Below, piece by piece: positions 60,423-64,000 of a stretch of 64,000 bases of DNA. Each line of letters opens with the position of its first letter. Position 1 is the first letter of the stretch. The stretch covers positions 62,001-126,000 of the forward strand of contig JAYVZS010000054.1 in assembly GCA_043783155.1 (NCBI GenBank). Reading direction: 5' to 3'. The stretch is from JAPLDA01 sp043783155. Lineage in GTDB: Bacteria > Bacteroidota > Bacteroidia > AKYH767-A > 2013-40CM-41-45. The position numbers and the translations under genes were made by a program. The notes under the pieces were generated by a model, which made no database searches, had not been told where the DNA came from, and saw nothing but the letters and a program-made list of their open reading frames with translations.

Positions 60423-60839
60423 ATGGGATTTACTAAAGAATTTAAAGACTTCGTTTCAAAAGGTAACGTGGTTGATTTAGCTGTCGGTGTTGTTATCGGA
60501 GCTGCGTTCGGAAAAATTGTAACTTCACTGGTTGAAGATATTATCATGCCACCGATTGGTTATTTAATTGGCGGCGTCGATTTTACCAATTTGAAATTTA
60601 TTATCCATGCGGCCAGCACAGATGCGGCCGGGAAAGTAGTGCCTGCTGTAAGTATTAATTATGGTAATTTTATCCAGGTAGTTTTCAGCTTTATTATTGT
60701 CGCCCTTGCAATTTTTGTATTTGTTGTGAAACCTATAAATGCGATGAAGAAGAAAGAAGAAGCCGCACCTTCTGCACCACCGGCACCTTCTAACCAGGAA
60801 GTTTTACTTACGCAGATCCGCGACCTGTTGAAGAAATAA
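60423..60839 (+). CDS. mscL: large-conductance mechanosensitive channel
   Basis: A 138-aa channel that opens on membrane tension and prevents lysis by hypo-osmotic shock. The N-terminal amphipathic helix (MGFTKEFKDFVSKGN), the pore helix TM1 (VVDLAVGVVIGAAFGKIVTSLV, about 16-37), a periplasmic loop, TM2 (about 80-102) and the C-terminal charged bundle (LLTQIRDLLKK) are all in place. The proline-rich linker APSAPPAPS precedes the last helix. An intrinsic terminator follows. It is an ordinary housekeeping gene on the plus strand. Confidence 0.96.
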   Translation: MGFTKEFKDFVSKGNVVDLAVGVVIGAAFGKIVTSLVEDIIMPPIGYLIGGVDFTNLKFIIHAASTDAAGKVVPAVSINYGNFIQVVFSFIIVALAIFVFVVKPINAMKKKEEAAPSAPPAPSNQEVLLTQIRDLLKK

Positions 60840-60861
60840 TCTTTCATTTAGATAAAATAAA

Positions 60862-60900
60862 AAGTCCTTCAGTGATTTACTGAAGGACTTTTCTTTTTTT
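60862..60900. terminator. intrinsic terminator between mscL and lpdA
   Basis: A perfect 12-bp stem (AAGTCCTTCAGT with ACTGAAGGACTT) and a 5-base loop (GATTT), followed on the plus strand by TTCTTTTTTT and preceded by an A-rich run. It serves the two convergent genes, ending mscL from one side and lpdA from the other. Confidence 0.9.
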
Positions 60901-60917
60901 GAACCCGGAACTCCGAA

Positions 60918-62306
60918 CTAAATATGAATCACCTCCCCATACGCATCAGCCACAGCTTCCATCACAGCTTCGCTCATAGTAGGGTGCGGATGCATCGATT
61001 TAATAATTTCATGACCGGTTGTTTCGAGGTTACGTGCCACCACTACTTCGGCAATCAGTTCGGTCACGTTCGCCCCAATCATGTGTGCGCCTAACCACTC
61101 ACCGTATTTGGCATCGAAAATTACTTTTACAAAACCTTCACTTGCACCCGCTGCTTTTGCTTTACCGGAAGCCGTGAATGGAAATTTTCCAACCTTGATT
61201 TCATAGCCAGCTTCTTTCGCAGCTTTTTCAGTGTAACCGACAGAAGCAATTTCCGGCTGACAATACGTGCATCCGGGAACATTATTATAATTAATCGGAT
61301 CAGGATTTAATCCCGCGATTTTCTCCACGCACGTAATCGCTTCATGCGATGCAACGTGTGCGAGCGCAGGGCCGCGAACAATGTCACCGATCGCATAGTA
61401 TCCCGGCATGTTGGTCTGGTAATAATCATTCACCAAAATTTTTCCTTTGTCGGTTGCAATGCCCGTCTCTTCAAGTCCGATGCCTTCGATGTTGGGTGTA
61501 ATACCAACAGCGGAAAGTACCACATCACATTCTAATATTTCATCTCCTTTTTTTGTTTTCACTTTTACCTTACAGCCCTTACCGGATGTATCAACAGACT
61601 CAACGGTTGACTCAAGCATGATTTCAATTCCCGATTTCTTAAATGAGCGTGCAAGCTGTTTGGAAATATCTTCGTCTTCAACAGGAACAACATTCGGCAT
61701 GAATTCAACAATGGTAACTTTTGTTCCAAGTGTATGATAGAAATATGCAAACTCAACACCGATGGCTCCGGACCCGACTACGACCATTGATTTCGGCTGG
61801 CTGTCGAGCGCCATCGCTTCGCGGTACCCGATTATTTTTTTTCCATCCTGTTTCAGATTCGGAAGTTCGCGCGAACGCGCTCCTGTTGCGAGGATGATGT
61901 GCTTTGCTTCGTATAGAGTTGTTTTTCCTTCCGCATCTATCACCTCCACTTTTTTACCCGGTTTTACCAGCGCGAATCCGGCAATGACGTCGATCTTATT
62001 TTTTTTCATCAGAAATTGAACGCCTTTGCTCATGGCATCAGCAACACCACGGCTGCGTTTTACAACGGACGGAAAATCAACTTCAACTCCTGACGCTTTC
62101 ATTCCGTAATCCTGTGCATGCAACAGGTATTCATATACCTGCGCGCTTTTTAATAATGCTTTAGTTGGTATGCAACCCCAGTTCAGGCAGATGCCGCCTA
62201 ACTCCGCTTTTTCAATGACAGCTGTTTTCATTCCGAGTTGTGAAGCGCGAATGGCTGCTACATATCCTCCTGGTCCGCTTCCGATAACGATTAAATCGTA
62301 ATTCAT
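60918..62306 (-). CDS. lpdA: dihydrolipoyl dehydrogenase (E3)
   Basis: A 462-aa FAD enzyme that reoxidises dihydrolipoamide in 2-oxoacid dehydrogenase complexes and transfers electrons to NAD+. GSGPGGY (9-15) binds FAD, the redox disulfide is C40-x4-C45 in GGICLNWGCIPTKA, the NAD-binding GSGAIGVEF is near 177-185, and the C-terminal catalytic H in HPHPTMSEA is present. The start at 62306 fits the motif positions. It is monocistronic on the minus strand, convergent with mscL. Confidence 0.96.
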   Translation of the reverse strand: MNYDLIVIGSGPGGYVAAIRASQLGMKTAVIEKAELGGICLNWGCIPTKALLKSAQVYEYLLHAQDYGMKASGVEVDFPSVVKRSRGVADAMSKGVQFLMKKNKIDVIAGFALVKPGKKVEVIDAEGKTTLYEAKHIILATGARSRELPNLKQDGKKIIGYREAMALDSQPKSMVVVGSGAIGVEFAYFYHTLGTKVTIVEFMPNVVPVEDEDISKQLARSFKKSGIEIMLESTVESVDTSGKGCKVKVKTKKGDEILECDVVLSAVGITPNIEGIGLEETGIATDKGKILVNDYYQTNMPGYYAIGDIVRGPALAHVASHEAITCVEKIAGLNPDPINYNNVPGCTYCQPEIASVGYTEKAAKEAGYEIKVGKFPFTASGKAKAAGASEGFVKVIFDAKYGEWLGAHMIGANVTELIAEVVVARNLETTGHEIIKSMHPHPTMSEAVMEAVADAYGEVIHI

Positions 62307-62650
62307 AGTGTGTATTGATTACAAATATTTCTAACTAAATGATGCCGTTAAAATGGGAGTGCGAAGATAAATATTGTTTGTTGATTTTTGGTATGACTAT
62401 TCTTCGCTTCGGGGATGTACGACAAATCGCACCATTGTATTAATTCGGTTTTAAAATTGCTTTAATAAATCTCAAATGCGCTCAAATATTGACTGTACTA
62501 ACATCGGGATTGTCTGGCTAATGCAATTTGTCGTATACCATAATCTACCTCAGCTTTACTTTTCTAATCGATGTAAATGGATAAATTATTATCAACAAGA
62601 TTAAACTTTTCAATTATTGAGTAGTCGAGGTTACTTAAATTCATTCAACC
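62307..62650. other. 344-bp intergenic region with inverted repeats
   Basis: Divergent spacer between lpdA and a lipoprotein gene. It holds the inverted-repeat element at 62418-62535 and no open frame. On the minus strand AATATTTG lies just upstream of lpdA, near to but not matching the -7 box. No other structure was seen. Confidence 0.5.
62418..62535. repeat. 118-bp MITE-like element
   Basis: TACGACAAATCGCA (62418-62431) and TGCAATTTGTCGTA (62522-62535) are inverted repeats with one mismatch in 14. The interior is AT-rich (TAATTCGG and CTCAAATATTG) with no coding potential. A target-site duplication is not obvious. Confidence 0.5.
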
Positions 62651-63433
62651 ATGAGAAAAATTAATATTATTACTGCAACTTTCATTTTGGGTTGCAGTCT
62701 GATTGGTTTACAAAGCTGCACCAAAGAGGGTGCTCAGGGACCTACCGGCAATCAGGGGCCTATCGGTGCTGCCGGACCCGCGCTAAAAGGAACTCTTGCG
62801 GGCTATGTCTTGTTGTTCGATCAATACGGAAGCCGACTGCTGACTTCCATGGCCAATGTAATGGTTACTATTGACAATATTCACGATACCACCTATACGG
62901 ATTCCACTGGCAAATACGAGTTTCAGAATCTTTCCACGGGCCTATACAATCTTACCTATCAGAAAACCGGATTCGGAACCAACTCTGTTTTCAGCCAACA
63001 ATTCACTGGAGGAGGATTGTATTTCCGCAATGATATTCGCATCAGTTCCATTCCTAATTTTAACGTCCTTGGTGTACGTGATTCTCTTACGGCTACTGAT
63101 GCTTTCATTTTGGATAGTGTCGCGCCTAATTCAAAGCAGAGATCCCAGATTGTATTCATAGGTGCCACACCTTCAGTCTCAGCAAATCCGACCACCTATC
63201 TTGATTACATGACCAAAAACATTAATGTAAATGTATCGAAATCAGTCATTGATATTCCCTTCAGCGATATAATTAATCTTGGTTTTGTTTCAGGACAAAC
63301 CGTTTATATTGCCTCATACGGAATTTGCACGAACTTTAGTAATTCATCTGTTTATGAAGATTATTTGACCGGTCGTTTAATTTTTTCAAGCATCAGTTCC
63401 GTTCCGGCCACTACCAGTTTCGTTTTGCCTTAA
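62651..63433 (+). CDS. lipoprotein with collagen-like start and carboxypeptidase-like domain
   Basis: A 260-aa exported lipoprotein. The signal peptide ends in the lipobox LQSC with the modified Cys23. A collagen-like GxxGxxG run follows (GAQGPTGNQGPIGAAGP, about 27-43), then a carboxypeptidase-regulatory-like (CarboxypepD_reg) beta domain (about 48-125, TGKYEFQNLSTGLYNLTY) and a beta-rich C-terminal half. It is likely to be outer-membrane bound and structural. The neighbouring genes give no functional clue. It ends near the second copy of the dispersed repeat. Confidence 0.75.
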   Translation: MRKINIITATFILGCSLIGLQSCTKEGAQGPTGNQGPIGAAGPALKGTLAGYVLLFDQYGSRLLTSMANVMVTIDNIHDTTYTDSTGKYEFQNLSTGLYNLTYQKTGFGTNSVFSQQFTGGGLYFRNDIRISSIPNFNVLGVRDSLTATDAFILDSVAPNSKQRSQIVFIGATPSVSANPTTYLDYMTKNINVNVSKSVIDIPFSDIINLGFVSGQTVYIASYGICTNFSNSSVYEDYLTGRLIFSSISSVPATTSFVLP

Positions 63434-63583
63434 TAAAAACACGGTCGATGCAAGGGAAAGTAAAACTGATTACTGTTTCATGAGATTAATTTATCAGAAA
63501 TAATCTTGAGAAGGTTTTCATTTGATCTGCCTCGCTGGTAATTGGTAAAAGTTTTTGTTTAACTCGTAAAACGATCTTAATTT

Positions 63584-63714
63584 TTTATCACTACTGTCCT
63601 GGTAATATTTTTTGTCACTTTGAATGTGCCGTCACCATTGGTTTCTGTCTTATTGGCCTCACCTCAACCCCTCTGCGAGGGAGAGGGGCTAATCCCTACT
63701 TTCGAAGAGACATT
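63584..63714. repeat. dispersed repeat, copy 2
   Basis: Matches 60167-60296 over about 130 bases, including the hairpin part (CCCCTCTGCGAGG with GAGAGGGG, 63668-63688). It lies between the lipoprotein gene and the membrane-protein gene that enters from the right, and runs up to the stop codon of the latter (63713-63715). Confidence 0.75.
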
Positions 63715-64000
63715 ATTTCTTGAACCTCAATGAAAACTTCTCTGACAGCCCGATCAGTTTTTTCAGCCAGTCGAAATACAAGGCGATGGCGGCGAAGATC
63801 GTCATGAACCAGATCACGAGGATATTCACGTAATACGTTTCTAAATAATTTCCAAAAACGTTTTTTCGTGACGCGAAGAAAGGCGCTCTGATAAATGATT
63901 CGGGCTTACCTTCCATAAACACCGGCTGGAAGCGCTGTATCAAATGATTGTCGGCTTCTTCAATCTGTACTAATTCAGTCTGGTTCTTCAGCAATTCTTC
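63713..64000 (-). CDS. C-terminal end of a membrane protein (partial)
   Basis: An open frame on the minus strand that runs off the right end of the window; the visible 95 or so residues are the C-terminus. They hold a hydrophilic helical part, a segment APFFASRKNVFGNYLETYYVN, one transmembrane helix (about 50-72 of the visible part, VNILVIWFMTIFAAIALYF) and a basic tail (WLKKLIGLSEKF). This resembles the C-terminus of large ABC-2-type ATPase/permease fusions found in Bacteroidota, but the ATPase domain is outside the window, so the assignment is tentative. Confidence 0.5.
   Translation of the reverse strand, partial: EELLKNQTELVQIEEADNHLIQRFQPVFMEGKPESFIRAPFFASRKNVFGNYLETYYVNILVIWFMTIFAAIALYFDWLKKLIGLSEKFSLRFKK

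Noticed and set aside
62871..63161. 96-codon frame overlapping the lipoprotein gene
   Set aside because: Same-strand overlap in another frame; the lipoprotein has a signal peptide, lipobox and domain structure, the overlapping frame has none.

Overview
The window reads as a chromosome segment of a Bacteroidota bacterium. The evidence is seven proteins ending in type IX secretion (T9SS) type-A C-terminal sorting domains, -7 boxes of the Bacteroidota form TAnnTTTG, PKD-rich surface proteins, and T9SS-tailed YHYH, arylsulfotransferase-like and multicopper-oxidase proteins. No rRNA, tRNA, CRISPR array, transposase or integrase was seen.

Layout. (1) 0.1-28.1 kb, all on the minus strand: a large surface-polysaccharide (O-antigen or capsule type) locus. 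Transcription runs from gmd and fcl (GDP-L-fucose synthesis) through two AsnB-type amidotransferases, glycosyltransferases and methyltransferases to a 1664-aa T9SS surface protein with a strong terminator. A second unit starts at wzm-wzt (ABC export) and continues through a C-methyltransferase, a fused glycosyltransferase/methyltransferase, two SDR enzymes, a GT9 and further glycosyltransferases. (2) 28.3-35.9 kb: mostly housekeeping genes (rdgB, a split-type methylmalonyl-CoA mutase, a DivIC/FtsB-like protein, a MATE transporter, a beta-carbonic anhydrase, a TMTC-like membrane/TPR protein). (3) 36.1-48.4 kb, minus strand and visibly AT-richer: an ECF sigma factor, a small membrane protein in the anti-sigma position, a CnrX/Spy-like periplasmic sensor, two tandem T9SS multicopper oxidases, an arylsulfotransferase-like protein, a CxxC redoxin, a YHYH protein, two more T9SS proteins and a HupE/UreJ membrane protein. 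I read this as a metal- or redox-responsive secreted module, and it is the most interesting part of the window. (4) 49.0-59.9 kb: a lytic transglycosylase, then a second, Wza/Wzc-type polysaccharide locus with WecA-like initiation, RfbC, a tyrosine kinase with a (Tyr-Gly)n tail, a polysaccharide deacetylase, a GT4 and a third AsnB carrying an in-frame heptanucleotide repeat. (5) 60-64 kb: mscL, lpdA, a lipoprotein, dispersed and inverted repeats, and the 3' end of a membrane protein that runs off the window.

How the parts fit. Loci 1 and 4 would build and export two different glycans. Locus 1 exports by Wzm/Wzt, whose C-terminal Wzt domain suggests recognition of a modified chain end, consistent with its many methyltransferases. 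Locus 4 exports through Wzc/Wza. The 1664-aa protein, translationally coupled to a glycosyltransferase gene, and the T9SS enzymes of region 3 would sit on or outside the outer membrane, where T9SS cargo is commonly anchored to surface polysaccharide. All functions are predictions from motifs and gene order; no database search was run.
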